Positions 43,896-54,300 are shown, counted from the stretch's first letter. The stretch: 64,000 nt of DNA from Pedobacter sp. Bi126 (GCF_918698245.1 NZ_CAKKMS010000010.1:52170-116169), one strand, 5' to 3'. Program-made: numbers and translations. The notes: generated by a model not told the origin, from the sequence alone.

Positions 43896-45614
43896 TTATT
43901 TAAGCATGGTAAAATATTCTGCCAAAGGTCCTAGTGCCAATGCAGGGAAATAAGATAATGCGTTCAGTACCAGAATAACGGCAAAAGTCATCAGTGCAAA
44001 GGTTTTGGTATCTGTTTTAAGCGTACCGGCCGATTCAGGAATGAATTTTTTAGCACCTAATAATCCAGCGATGGCAACAGGGCCGATAATCGGTAAAAAA
44101 CGACCAAGAAAAATCACAATACCGGTAGATAGATTCCAGAAGATATTGTTATCACCCAATCCTTCAAACCCTGAGCCGTTGTTGGCGTTGGATGATGTCA
44201 TTTCATATAACATTTCTGAAAATCCATGGAAACCAGGGTTATTGAGCCAGTTTTTAGGTTGCACTGCCCATGCGGCATCGCCATGACTGGTAAAAATATA
44301 ACTTGCAATGGCTGTTCCGGCAAGGATCAAAAACGGACTTAACAAAGTGATAATGGCCGCAATTTTAATCTCTCTGGCCTCTACTTTATGCCCAAGAAAC
44401 TCCGGCGTTCTTCCCACCATCAAACCTGATATAAATACAGCAACAATGAGGTAAATAAAATAATTCAATAGACCTACGCCGCAGCCTCCGTAGAATGAAT
44501 TAATCATCATTCCAAGTAATTGCCATGTACCTGACATCGGCATGGTACTATCGTGCATGCTGTTTACCGATCCGGTAGAAATAATTGTCGTTACAGTAGC
44601 CCAGTAGGCTGAGGCCGCTGGACCAAAGCGAACTTCCTTTCCTTCCATAGCACCAGTGGTTTGGGAAATCCCCATTTTGGCCAATGCCGGATTACCACCC
44701 AGCTCAGAGCTGAGCATCGGGATGAGCAGCATAAACAGACCGATGGTCATAACACCAAAGATGGTCCAGGCTAGTTTTTTCCTGCGGATGAAATAACCAA
44801 ATGCAATAACCATAGCAATAGGGATGATTACCTGCGCAATTAGCTCAACCATATTGGTAAAATAACTTGGATTTTCAAAAGGATGTGCCGAATTGGCCCC
44901 AAAATAACCTCCACCATTAGTGCCTAAATGTTTAATAGCAATCATTTGAGCAGCTGGCCCTCTCGAAACATGTACGGTATCGCCTTGCAGGGAAATAAAT
45001 TGATCTTTACCCTCATAGCTCGCAGGGGTACCATTAAAAGTCAAGATTAAGGCCATTACAAAAGATAATGGCAATAATAAACGGGTAATTGATTTTACAA
45101 AAAACTCCCAAAAGTTGCCCAGTTCTGTAGTTGTTTTATCTCTAAAGGCTTTAAAAAGGACTACTGCAGCTGCAATACCTGTTGCAGCACTTACAAACTG
45201 AAGAAACATCAGTACGTATTGCTGAGTGAGGTAACTTACACCACTCTCACCCGAATAATGCTGCAGGTTACAGTTGGCAACAAAGCTGATAATGGTGTTA
45301 AAAGCAAGATCTGGCGTCATCCCAGGGTTTCCATCCGGATTGAATGGGAGTTTATCCTGAAAGATGAGTACAAAAAAGCCGTAAAACAACCATAGTATAT
45401 TAATGGTAAGCAGTGCTTTTAACTGCTGTTTCCAGTTCATTTGTTCTTTAATATTGATTCCGGAAAGCTTGTAAATACCAGTTTCCAATGGCTTTAAAAA
45501 ATCTGTCCAGACTTTTTCTCCTGCAAAAACCTTAGCCAGGTATTTACCCAATGGTATTGCGATGACCAGGGTGAGCAGGAAGGTGGCGATAATGCCTGTT
45601 AATTCAATATTCAT
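43896..45614 (-). CDS. kdpA: Potassium-transporting ATPase subunit KdpA
   Basis: A 572-residue channel-like subunit of the superfamily of K+ transporters, with ten or so membrane segments. Selectivity-filter loops are visible (NCNLQHYSG; LGTNGGGYFGANSAHPFEN; TSSNANNGSGFEG). It provides the K+ path of the KdpFABC complex. KdpF lies 39 bases upstream, KdpB downstream. Confidence 0.97.
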   Translation of the reverse strand: MNIELTGIIATFLLTLVIAIPLGKYLAKVFAGEKVWTDFLKPLETGIYKLSGINIKEQMNWKQQLKALLTINILWLFYGFFVLIFQDKLPFNPDGNPGMTPDLAFNTIISFVANCNLQHYSGESGVSYLTQQYVLMFLQFVSAATGIAAAVVLFKAFRDKTTTELGNFWEFFVKSITRLLLPLSFVMALILTFNGTPASYEGKDQFISLQGDTVHVSRGPAAQMIAIKHLGTNGGGYFGANSAHPFENPSYFTNMVELIAQVIIPIAMVIAFGYFIRRKKLAWTIFGVMTIGLFMLLIPMLSSELGGNPALAKMGISQTTGAMEGKEVRFGPAASAYWATVTTIISTGSVNSMHDSTMPMSGTWQLLGMMINSFYGGCGVGLLNYFIYLIVAVFISGLMVGRTPEFLGHKVEAREIKIAAIITLLSPFLILAGTAIASYIFTSHGDAAWAVQPKNWLNNPGFHGFSEMLYEMTSSNANNGSGFEGLGDNNIFWNLSTGIVIFLGRFLPIIGPVAIAGLLGAKKFIPESAGTLKTDTKTFALMTFAVILVLNALSYFPALALGPLAEYFTMLK

Positions 45615-45653
45615 TTTTTGATTTGTTAATTGCGCTCCGTACAGGAGAAAAGA

Positions 45654-45731
45654 TTAAAATTTTTCAGGTTTGATGAGCACGTAGATCATATAGATAAATA
45701 CGGCGATGGCGATAATGAATAATGCGATCAT
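45654..45731 (-). CDS. kdpF: KdpF small subunit
   Basis: A 25-residue single-TM peptide (MIALFIIAIAVFIYMIYVLI, then KPEKF) with the LxxPEKF end typical of KdpF. It stabilises the KdpABC complex in the membrane. It lies directly upstream of kdpA and is too short for standard ORF cut-offs. Confidence 0.85.
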   Translation of the reverse strand: MIALFIIAIAVFIYMIYVLIKPEKF

Positions 45732-45735
45732 AATA

Positions 45736-45816
45736 TTAGATTTTTTCGAACCAGTCGATTGATTTGTAAATAGCCCAGCAGAGCAGGATTAGGATTAAAA
45801 AAAAGAGTATGGTCAT
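45736..45816 (-). CDS. Putative 26-residue TM peptide upstream of kdpF
   Basis: Reads MTILFFLILILLCWAIYKSI, then DWFEKI: one hydrophobic helix and an amphipathic end. It ends four bases before the KdpF start codon, so it would be co-translated with kdpF. I do not know it as a named Kdp subunit; it could be a divergent accessory microprotein or leader peptide. Confidence 0.5.
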   Translation of the reverse strand: MTILFFLILILLCWAIYKSIDWFEKI

Positions 45817-45936
45817 GATTGTATTGATTTTTCATGCCATTAGCCAACTCTTATACCACAAAAGAAAAACAAGTCACAAACAAATGATTTACAAATAGTT
45901 ACAAACGAACAAGGCTTTTAAATTTAAATTAGGCAT

Positions 45937-45969
45937 AAAAAAACCCTTCCATTTTGGAAAGGTTTTTTT
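45937..45969. terminator. Orphan terminator-like hairpin upstream of kdp
   Basis: AAAAAAACCCTTCC (45937-45950) and GGAAAGGTTTTTTT (45956-45969) form a 14-bp stem with one mismatch, usable in both directions. No annotated gene ends here, which suggests a leader attenuator or the end of a small RNA. The rest of the 45817-46341 spacer holds two repeats and no convincing gene. Confidence 0.6.
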
Positions 45970-46021
45970 CATTTGGGAAAAATTAGTTCGTCATTGCTGA
46001 GAAGAAACGACAGCCTAACTC

Positions 46022-46113
46022 TGGCCTTAGCATCCCGCTAAGCCCCTCATAATGTAATTGGTGTTCTCCGAATCTCCATGGCAAAACTTAGCCTTAGCGA
46101 GATGCTAAGACTA
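46022..46113. repeat. MITE-like repeat unit, copy 1
   Basis: About 92 bp bounded by CTTAGCATCCCGCTAAG and CTTAGCGAGATGCTAAGAC, with the core GTGTTCTCCGAATCTCC. The second copy at 46188-46278 has the same ends and core. Confidence 0.75.
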
Positions 46114-46187
46114 GGAAAGAGATCCTTCGACTCCGCTCAGGATGACAATCGCACCCGGGGTGTATCAGTTAAAGAAATAAAATTTCT

Positions 46188-46278
46188 GGTCTTAGCATCC
46201 CGCTAAGACCCCACAATTTAATTCCGTGTTCTCCGAGTCTCCGTGGCAAAAACTTAGCCTTAGCGAGATGCTAAGACC
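46188..46278. repeat. MITE-like repeat unit, copy 2
   Basis: About 91 bp from GGTCTTAGCATCCCGCTAAG to CTTAGCGAGATGCTAAGACC, near-perfect 20-bp inverted ends, core GTGTTCTCCGAGTCTCCGTG. A 26-bp fragment of the 'CCTTCGACTCCGCTCAGGATGAC' repeat lies between the two copies (about 46122-46146). The right end abuts an ATG at 46279. Confidence 0.8.
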
Positions 46279-46341
46279 ATGAGAGCCAAAAAACTTTGTA
46301 GACACATTACACGTATGTTAGTAAATGCAAACAGACGTATA

Positions 46342-46539
46342 ATGAGAAAGGGCACGGTAATACACATCGATCAATCGGTTGGCTTTGGGCTTATACAAGA
46401 TGAAAATGAACAGGAAATTGCATTTTGTTTAACAAGTCTTAATGAAGATATCACTGCTGGCGACCTGGTAGAATTCAAAATCGAACTAATGGCGCATGGG
46501 CTTACGGCCACCAACCTTCGCCAATTATTACTTATTTAA
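46342..46539 (+). CDS. Cold-shock-domain-like small protein
   Basis: A 65-residue protein from ATG 46342 that reads MRKGTVIHIDQSVGFGLIQD and onward like a degenerate cold-shock (OB) fold: KGTV start, GFGLI in place of GFGFI (RNP1), then AFCLTSL and GDLVEFKI. The Phe-rich RNP2 motif is weak, so nucleic-acid binding may be reduced. A longer frame begins at ATG 46279, exactly at the edge of a repeat; that extension is not like the family. Confidence 0.6.
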   Translation: MRKGTVIHIDQSVGFGLIQDENEQEIAFCLTSLNEDITAGDLVEFKIELMAHGLTATNLRQLLLI

Positions 46540-46555
46540 ATGTACGTTTTCAGAT

Positions 46556-46563
46556 TATTTTTG
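46556..46563 (+). promoter_or_regulatory. Candidate -7 box for the Crp/Fnr gene at 46635
   Basis: TATTTTTG matches TAnnTTTG and lies 72 bases before the ATG at 46635. The -33 element is not clear. Confidence 0.35.
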
Positions 46564-46634
46564 TATATTATATAATAGCAGGATGATTATTTATCAAAAA
46601 AGATCTCTTTTTGAACCTAAAAGTTTATAACATT

Positions 46635-47273
46635 ATGCCCAATTCTAACAACAGTTCTTTTATACGGCCACTTCTCCAGTATATGGAACAATACCATAAA
46701 CTTTCCAGTAGCCTTATTGCACAGTACGAAAAACATTGTTCATTGGTTATAGTCAGAAAGAATAAACACATTGTTTCACCTGTTGATAGTAATGCAGCAC
46801 TTTACTTTGTAAAAAGCGGCATTGTTCGTGGTTTTATAAAAGATGGGGCCAAAGATATTACCACCTGGTTTTGTTTTGGTAATAATATTGTAGGCGCCAT
46901 TCGTCACCCTGATTTACAATCGAACCACTCTGTAGAATATTTACAGGCATTAGAAGATTGCGAATTGATCCGTATTCCTTATACGTTAATCGACTATGCG
47001 TATTCCCATTTCGAAGAAGCCAACATTATCGGGCGAAAACTATTAGCAGTACACTATTATGCTGCATCCGAAAGATCTATACTGGCCAGAATACCCAATG
47101 CCTTGCGACGGTACCAAAAGCTGGCAGAAAGCGGAAAAGTAGATTTAAATAAAATACCGCTCCGTTATTTAGCAAGCTATTTAGGAATGAGATTAGAAAC
47201 ATTAAGCAGGGTTAGAAGCAAAGAACTGCATAAAAGCGTACATCGCGATGTTGGCGTATTAATAGAGAAATAG
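46635..47273 (+). CDS. Crp/Fnr family transcriptional regulator
   Basis: A 212-residue regulator (MPNSNNSSFIRPLLQYMEQY) with an N-terminal cyclic-nucleotide-binding-like fold (about 45-125, ALYFVKSGIVRGFIKDGAKD) and a C-terminal HTH (about 175-200, PLRYLASYLGMRLETLSRVR). A TTG at 46611 would add eight residues. It is the third protein of this family in the window and sits alone between a cold-shock-like gene and a convergent thioredoxin-like gene. Ligand and targets are unknown. Confidence 0.88.
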   Translation: MPNSNNSSFIRPLLQYMEQYHKLSSSLIAQYEKHCSLVIVRKNKHIVSPVDSNAALYFVKSGIVRGFIKDGAKDITTWFCFGNNIVGAIRHPDLQSNHSVEYLQALEDCELIRIPYTLIDYAYSHFEEANIIGRKLLAVHYYAASERSILARIPNALRRYQKLAESGKVDLNKIPLRYLASYLGMRLETLSRVRSKELHKSVHRDVGVLIEK

Positions 47274-47291
47274 TGGCGCTTTTAAAGAACA

Positions 47292-47319
47292 AACCCCATA
47301 CAACTATTTGTACAGGGTT
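47292..47319. terminator. Hairpin between convergent genes
   Basis: AACCC/GGGTT and TACAA/TTGTA stems separated by a CA/CA internal mismatch form a hairpin from 47292 to 47319, between the Crp/Fnr gene (+) and the thioredoxin-like gene (-). Confidence 0.55.
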
Positions 47320-47344
47320 AAAAATTTCAGTAAAACACAAAGGG

Positions 47345-48832
47345 TTAACCTTTTTTAATCATATCGATCATCATCGAAATTTCATCTACTGCAGCTTCAT
47401 TGCTACCATCAAAACCCATCAGGTTAAATCTGATGTTCCCTGCAGGATCGATCACAAATTTTGAAGGAATTCCCGACACTTTATAATCAGTAACCACCTT
47501 GTTAATTTTCGAATCAGGATCTTTGGTGTCCATTAACACCTCGAAACTATACTTCTGCGATTTAATATATTCGCTCGCATCCTGAGTTGGGGTGGCTGTT
47601 TTCTCCCAGGTATGAATAAACAAAAACTTCACGTTTGGATCTTCTTTATATTTATTAACCGCCATTTGCATGGCAGGAAAAGAAGCCTTACATGGCCCAC
47701 ACCAGGTAGCCCAAAAATCGAGGATTACCACCTTACCCTTTAAACTGCTCAATGTAACTTTTTTGCCTTCAATATCGGTTAATGTAAAATCTACAGCTGG
47801 TTTATTGATAATTTCTTTATTGAGTTTTTGCTGTAGATTCGCCAGAATCCCTTTTCTGATTTCAGCAGCATAGGCGTCGAAACCCGCATCACTTCCCTTT
47901 ACTTTGATATAAAGTGTTTTAAAGGCACTGCTCATTTCATCATTGGCCTTGCCCGATTTTACGGCCTCTTCCAATTTAGTATAAGCCTCCTGATTTCTAT
48001 TCAATGCCATTAATATTTTGGCGTATTGAAAATTCGATCTCGGCGAAGCAGTTTTTGGATTTTTAGCTGCTAAATCGGCATAAACAAGGGCTTCATTATA
48101 CTTTTTTTGTTCGAAAAGAATACCTGCATAAGTCATGGTTAAACCCGGGTAACCCGATGCGGCAAATTTAGATGAATTTTCGTTAGGCAACTTTCCGTCA
48201 TAATAAGTTTTAGCACTTTCCATGGCTTTTTTATAATATACAGCTGCATTTTTTAAATCGCCGGTTTTATAGAAAGCCTCTGCAACACCACCAAACCCGT
48301 TTCCTTTCCAAAAATCTACCTGCAGCTTGTTAATATACTCAATAGCCTTAGCCGCATTTTTTTCTCTGGCATATTCGGAAGCAATAGCCGATACCGCATA
48401 ATCGTACACAATTAATTCTTCTCCAGAACCCGAAACCGGAAAGTTCTTAATCCATATTTTATAGGCATTTTCTTTCGCCAGCGCCGTTTTCTCATCATAA
48501 ATTTTGCTGGCTTCCTGCGCCCTCGCTCTCGAACCTTTAGGAAACTTCTGTAATTCTACCTGAACAAGCGAATCGGAAGCTTTTACGTTTTTTAACCGAT
48601 AATAGTAATTAATGGCCAGGTCAACATCTTTTTCCTGATCTGCAGCAGCCAGTTTTTGTAATTTGGCTGCCAATAGTACTTTATCTGCAGGTTCCTTCGA
48701 AGCTACCAGTTTGTCTAGATAAATCCTGGTTGTATCTACTGGTTTGGTTTGTGCTTTTAAAGCACTAACACTTCCTAAAATGAGGATAGAAAGTAATCCT
48801 AATATTTTGTTACTGATATTTAATATGCTCAT
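47345..48832 (-). CDS. TPR-like protein with C-terminal TlpA/thioredoxin domain
   Basis: A 495-residue exported protein with a signal peptide (ending VSALKAQ). Residues about 30-330 are alpha-helical with TPR-like pairs (AVYYKKAMESAKTYYDG; YNEALVYADLAAKN). The last 150 residues form a redoxin/thioredoxin domain with the active site WATWCGPCKAS and the cis-Pro segment GIPSKFVID. It likely acts as a periplasmic thiol-disulfide reductase. It is the last gene of the sigma-FecR-SusC-SusD unit, four bases after the 48837 gene. Confidence 0.9.
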   Translation of the reverse strand: MSILNISNKILGLLSILILGSVSALKAQTKPVDTTRIYLDKLVASKEPADKVLLAAKLQKLAAADQEKDVDLAINYYYRLKNVKASDSLVQVELQKFPKGSRARAQEASKIYDEKTALAKENAYKIWIKNFPVSGSGEELIVYDYAVSAIASEYAREKNAAKAIEYINKLQVDFWKGNGFGGVAEAFYKTGDLKNAAVYYKKAMESAKTYYDGKLPNENSSKFAASGYPGLTMTYAGILFEQKKYNEALVYADLAAKNPKTASPRSNFQYAKILMALNRNQEAYTKLEEAVKSGKANDEMSSAFKTLYIKVKGSDAGFDAYAAEIRKGILANLQQKLNKEIINKPAVDFTLTDIEGKKVTLSSLKGKVVILDFWATWCGPCKASFPAMQMAVNKYKEDPNVKFLFIHTWEKTATPTQDASEYIKSQKYSFEVLMDTKDPDSKINKVVTDYKVSGIPSKFVIDPAGNIRFNLMGFDGSNEAAVDEISMMIDMIKKG

Positions 48833-48836
48833 GTGA

Positions 48837-49958
48837 CTAATCTTTAAATAGGTTTGACAATGTATTGTTCAATTCTTCTCCACGTAAATCTTTTGCAACC
48901 ACTTTTCCATCTTTATCCAATAAAAAGCTTGCGGGAACCGATTTCACACCATATAATGCAGCAGCAGAATTCGACCAGCCTTTAAGTTCAGAAACATGTT
49001 TCCAGGTTAAACCATCATCGTTAATTGCTTTCAGCCAGGCTTCTTTTTTACTGTCTAATGATACGCCTAAAATTTCGAAACCTTTATCATGGTATTTTTT
49101 GTAGGCTGCAACTACATTCGGATTTTCTTTACGGCAGGGACCACACCAGCTTGCCCAAAAATCTACTAAAACATATTTTCCACGAAGTGCAGAAAGTTTA
49201 AGTGGTTTTCCATCCACATCATTCATTACAAAATCCGGAGCCAGTTTTCCTGGAGCAGTTTTATTGGTTAATGCTAAACTTTCTTTTATAGTTCTACCGT
49301 AAAATGAAGCTTTAACCGTTGGTGCAAATAATGCATACATGGCTGCTGCTTGCTCGGGATATGGATAATTAATAAAGCGATCTTCTACAATTGCCGCAAC
49401 TGCTACCGAAGAGGCATGTGATATTACATAAGCTTTTATTGCATTTTGGTTAAGCACATCGAGTGCTTTAAATTCATCATCGAAGGGTTTACGCTGTGCC
49501 GGACTTAAGGTTACTTTGCCTTTTTGGTTTGCGCTATCTAAACGACGGTAAATATCGCCGGCTTTTGCTGTTATCGATTTCCAAGGGCCATTATAAAAAC
49601 CAAAATAAACATCGGTTTCTGGCGAACCGATCACTTTGGCCATAAACAACGAATCCTTATCGCCAACGATTGTGATGTTTCTATTTTCTAAAAGAAAGTT
49701 TTTTTGTTGTTTACCGCCTTTAAGCTTTAAAGCATACATTTTAACCTCAGGCACGGTACCACTAAAAGTGAAACTGCCATTGGTAATAACAGCAGAATCC
49801 TTAATTTCTTTCTCGCCAATGTTATGCGAAAGATAAATTAATCCCGTCTCTATCCCTTTTATCTTACCCGTTAATTTATACCCTCTTTGTATGTTAAACG
49901 CACTTGCTACCAAAATAACCAAGGTAGCTGTTGCTATTAATTTTATTGTCTTTTTCAT
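48837..49958 (-). CDS. TlpA-family disulfide reductase with DUF4369-like domain
   Basis: About 373 residues from ATG 49958 (MKKTIKLIATATLVILVASA); a frame to 49985 adds nine residues. A DUF4369-like beta domain (about 25-130, LTGKIKGIETGLIYLSHNI) precedes a helical linker and a thioredoxin domain with WASWCGPCRKEN and SVPASFLLDKDG. It is probably a periplasmic disulfide reductase. It follows SusD by 38 bases and is four bases from the second thioredoxin-like gene, in one operon. Confidence 0.9.
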   Translation of the reverse strand: MKKTIKLIATATLVILVASAFNIQRGYKLTGKIKGIETGLIYLSHNIGEKEIKDSAVITNGSFTFSGTVPEVKMYALKLKGGKQQKNFLLENRNITIVGDKDSLFMAKVIGSPETDVYFGFYNGPWKSITAKAGDIYRRLDSANQKGKVTLSPAQRKPFDDEFKALDVLNQNAIKAYVISHASSVAVAAIVEDRFINYPYPEQAAAMYALFAPTVKASFYGRTIKESLALTNKTAPGKLAPDFVMNDVDGKPLKLSALRGKYVLVDFWASWCGPCRKENPNVVAAYKKYHDKGFEILGVSLDSKKEAWLKAINDDGLTWKHVSELKGWSNSAAALYGVKSVPASFLLDKDGKVVAKDLRGEELNNTLSNLFKD

Positions 49959-49996
49959 GATTGATGTAGTTATGGGAGCCAACAAGCTCCCAATAA

Positions 49997-51376
49997 TTAA
50001 TTTTGATAACCTGGATTTTGAGTTAGAGATGGATTAGCAAGAATCTGTGCCTGCGGAATCGGGAATAAAACGGAAGTTGATTTCCAGGTTGGTTTTAATG
50101 CGCTAATTACAACATTTGCGCGACCAGTTCTTTTTAAATCTAACCAGCGGTGGCCCCATTCTCCAAAAAACTCTACTTTTCTTTCTTGTTCAATGGCTGT
50201 TAACATCTGCCCTTGATCTAAGGTAGCACTCACACCATCTAAACCAGCCCTGGTTCTAACCATATCTATATCTGTTTTTGCACCAGAAAGGTTGTTTTGT
50301 TGCGCACGTGCCTCTGCGCGGATCAAATATTGTTCGGCCAACCTTAAAACAATATTATATTCAGTACCGTTACCCGACGCTAGTTTATATTTACTAATAC
50401 CATAGTAGGTTTTACCTGAAACAATTTTGGGAGTAATCCAGGTTGATCTGCGTAAATCTGCGGCACTCTCAAACCCCTGATAACTAACATCAGCCAAAGA
50501 AAAAACAGGTATCGAGGTAGCTGTTGTAGTAACATAGTTGGCTCCGAAGGTTGAGAAACCGGTTAAGGTAGCCAATTGCCATATAACCTCACTGCTGTTA
50601 TTTAAAAATGAGGCATTAGGCCCTGGCATACCATAAATGTTGGCACCTATGATCTGGGTAGCCTGCGCCTCTGCATTAACATAGTCTTTTTGATATAGAT
50701 AAACACGTGCTAAAAGTGCAGTTGCAGCATATTTATTCACTCTAATTCTTAAATTATTAGCGACATATTCTACAGGTAACAGACCTTGTGCCTCAGTTAG
50801 ATCTTTGATGATTTGTGCATAAACCTGGGCGGCAGGAGTACGTGGAAGCGTTGCATTTTCAAATGCAGAATAATCATCTTTTAAAGGTAAGGGGATGTCA
50901 CCATAAAGATTTACCAAATAAAAATAGGCATAAGCCCTCATAAATTTAGCCTCGCCCAAAAGTTGATTCTTTATTGATGGAGTTAAAGTATTGGATGCAC
51001 TAATACCACTAATAACATTGTTTGTGTTTTTTATCAGTCCATAGGTATTAGCCCAAATATTGCTAGCAGTAATATTTGTAGTAGTAATAGCATTATTTGC
51101 AAACTCTTGCTGAGCAGCGTCTACGCCATTATATTGAAGGTCATCAGCAGAAATACCAGAGAAAAAACTGAAATTACCAATACTAGATGTTGTAACATTA
51201 TTAGAGTAGAGGCCTAGTACAGTACTTTGTGCACTTGCATCAGTTCTGAAAGCATCTTCGAATAAAATTTGTGTTGGTGGGGCACCCAATTCTACGAACT
51301 TTTTACAGGATGAAACAGTTAAAACTGTTCCTATTATTAATGTTTTATAAAAGAAATTTTTATATATTTTTTTCAT
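49997..51376 (-). CDS. SusD/RagB family outer-membrane lipoprotein
   Basis: A 459-residue nutrient-binding lipoprotein (signal ending VLTVSSCKKF). It has the helical SusD fold with typical C-terminal motifs (LRLAEQYLIRAEARAQQNNL; EFFGEWGHRWLDLKRTGR; LFPIPQAQI). It forms the lid over the SusC transporter encoded 11 bases upstream. No glycoside hydrolase is near; the two thioredoxin-like genes downstream suggest a non-glycan ligand, but this is inference. Confidence 0.95.
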   Translation of the reverse strand: MKKIYKNFFYKTLIIGTVLTVSSCKKFVELGAPPTQILFEDAFRTDASAQSTVLGLYSNNVTTSSIGNFSFFSGISADDLQYNGVDAAQQEFANNAITTTNITASNIWANTYGLIKNTNNVISGISASNTLTPSIKNQLLGEAKFMRAYAYFYLVNLYGDIPLPLKDDYSAFENATLPRTPAAQVYAQIIKDLTEAQGLLPVEYVANNLRIRVNKYAATALLARVYLYQKDYVNAEAQATQIIGANIYGMPGPNASFLNNSSEVIWQLATLTGFSTFGANYVTTTATSIPVFSLADVSYQGFESAADLRRSTWITPKIVSGKTYYGISKYKLASGNGTEYNIVLRLAEQYLIRAEARAQQNNLSGAKTDIDMVRTRAGLDGVSATLDQGQMLTAIEQERKVEFFGEWGHRWLDLKRTGRANVVISALKPTWKSTSVLFPIPQAQILANPSLTQNPGYQN

Positions 51377-51387
51377 GATTTTATCAG

Positions 51388-54300
51388 TTAAAATGAACAG
51401 TTAACACCAAATACAATTGTTCTTAACGGAGGTAATACCTGACCAATTGTACCAGTACCTAAACCTGAAGGCCCACCCTGAACCGTAGTTTCTGTATCTA
51501 AAATATACTTGTTTTTCGCCCAGGTATATAAGTTTTGGCCTTGAACGAATACGCTAGCATTGGCTACTTTTATAGGCTTCAGCCATTCTTGAGGAAGCGT
51601 GTAAGATAAATTAACAGACCTCAACTTAAGGTAAGATGCATCGCCATACACGGCATCAGAAGAAGTATACAAATTATAAGATGCAGCTATTGGTTTTCCA
51701 GCGGTTGCCGATGCTCCGGGAATATTGCTATTGGTGTTCGTTGGCGTCCATCTTCCCAACCAATAGTCATTCTGGTTAGCCAGCGCCCCAGGTCTGGTAT
51801 TCACGATTTGCGTAACACCAAAGCGATGGTTAAATTGGAAGAATACCCCCAGTTCAAAACCTTTATAAGTAAAAGTATTACCAAAGCCACCAAAGAAAGG
51901 TGTTCCAAGATCGGCTACATAACGGTCATTTATATCAATTACACCATTACCATCTCTATCTTCATACATAGCCGTTCCATTTGTAGGATTTACTCCTAGA
52001 AAATGATAGAGACGGAATAAATTGATTGATTCACCCACCACGTAGCTTGAAGCAGAAAAAGATTTATCGAGATTTGGAAATTCGAGTAACTTATTTGCAG
52101 TAAAAGTGAAGTTGACATTTGTTTTCCAGCTAAAATCTTTAATAACCAAGTTTGTACTGTTCAATTCTAACTCCAAACCTTTATTCTGAATCAACGCAGG
52201 TAGGTTAGCCTGGTATGAATTGTACCCACTTTGGGTAGCCAAAGTATTATAAGCTATTTGATCAGATGACCTGTTTCTATAATAGTTGGCTGTAAATGAA
52301 ATGCGGTCTTTTAAAAAGCCTAAATCAATACCAAACTCTAGTTTTTTAGTGGTTTCCCATCTTATATCTTCATTTGGAATAGTTGTAACAACTGTTGCTG
52401 CATTGCCTGCGTAAGCTGTAGTATTGGAGTATAGTGGAAGATAAATAAAATTAGGAATCTGATCATTTCCGGTAGTACCAAAACTTCCTCTAATTTTACC
52501 AAAGCTTAAGAATGATAAATTATCTTTTATAAAACCTTCATTTGAGAACACCCATCCTGCGCCAATTGCACCAAAATTACCGAAACGGTAAGGAGGGCCA
52601 AATCTCGAGGAACCATCCCTTCTGAAAGTGGCGTTTAAAAGATATTTTTCCTGCCAGTTGTAGTTTAGTTTGGCAAAAACAGCATCATATTTATACTTAA
52701 CAATATTATTGTACAATACAGTGGTAGTACCTGCAGCACCCAATGTGCCCAAGAGTGCTTCATTGCTATAATTGGTTCCAGAAAGATAAAGTCCATTGGA
52801 TGTGTTTTGTTGAAAACTTGCTCCAATAAGTGCTGTAAATTTCCCCTCCCCAATTGTTCTTACATAATCCAATGTTGGCTCAACGATCCAGTTTTGGGCG
52901 TTAAGGTTAGTAAAAACTGCAGAACTTGTAGGGTTGTTTGCAGGGTTTTGAGATGATGCGGGTGTAGTGGCAACCTGCTCGAGCCTGGTATTGGTATAGC
53001 CAAAATTTGCTTTAGCGGTTAAACCTGGTAAAATGGTATATTTAAGATTGGCATTGGCAATTAAATTATTAGTTACTCCGTTATATCTTCTTAATAAACT
53101 GGCCAAGGGGTTTGTAAAACCTGTAGCCCAAAATAATTTACCAGCAGCATCGTAAAGTGGCAAATTTGGTGGCACATTATATACTGATGATACATCGGAA
53201 GTGGGTACATCTGTATTATCATTACTATAGCTAACTGAAAATGAAGCATTGAACTTCTTGTTTAGCGAGCTATGATCTAAATTCAGTCTCGATGAAAATC
53301 TTTTTGCTGCGTTATCCCCTAAAAACACGGTGCTTTCTCTGCGGTAAGCAGAATTGAAGAAGAACCGGGTCTGATCATTGCCACCCGACATCGATCCTTG
53401 TACTTCGTTGATATGCCCTCTGTTTCCAATTAATAGTTTTTGAAAATCAGTACTACTATTTTGGTCCCAAACAGTTAAGTCGGGTGCATTTGCAGCATCA
53501 GGAACAACATTGTCGTTTTTAAAAGCTTCTTTTCTTAAAGCAAGGTACTCCTGGAGATCTAATACGGGAATAAATCTGTTTACTTCGGTAAAGCCAGTAT
53601 TTAAATTTACATTAATTTTAACGCGTCCTGATGTCCCCTTTTTAGTCGTAATTAAAACTACGCCATTTGCACCTCTCGATCCATAAATTGAAGTGGCATC
53701 TGCATCTTTCAAAATATCGATACGCTCAATATCAGATGGATTGATCATGCTAAAAGGACTTACACCTCCACTTGCGCCAGAAGTTCCAAAGGCATTTAAA
53801 TTATCTGTTGCAGGCTGACCTCCATTAAAATTGGTAAACGGAACCCCATCAATTACATATAATGGAATTCCTCCCTGCGACAGTGAATTTTGCCCTCTGA
53901 TCTGCACCTGGATCGCTCCACCCGGAACACCATTGTTCTGGGCAATCAATACACCCGACATCCTGCCCGATAGTGCCGCTAATGGATTACCAACAGGTTG
54001 TTTTTCGATCTCTTTCGCCGTAATGGATGCAACAGATCCGGTACTTGTTTTTCTGGTTGTAGTGCCATAACCAATAATCTGTACCTCATTCAGGCTGCCT
54101 ACCGAAGGTTTCATTACAATCTTGTACGAATTTTCTGAGCCAATAACCTGTTCCGTATTCTGATAACCAATACAGGTAAAAAGCAGCACTTTCGTTCCCT
54201 CATCCGGAAGGTTAATTCCAAACTGGCCGTTTCTATCAGTCGCTGTACTCACCTTATTACTTTGTTTCAGCAGGATTGAAACCCCTGGGATGGGAACTCC

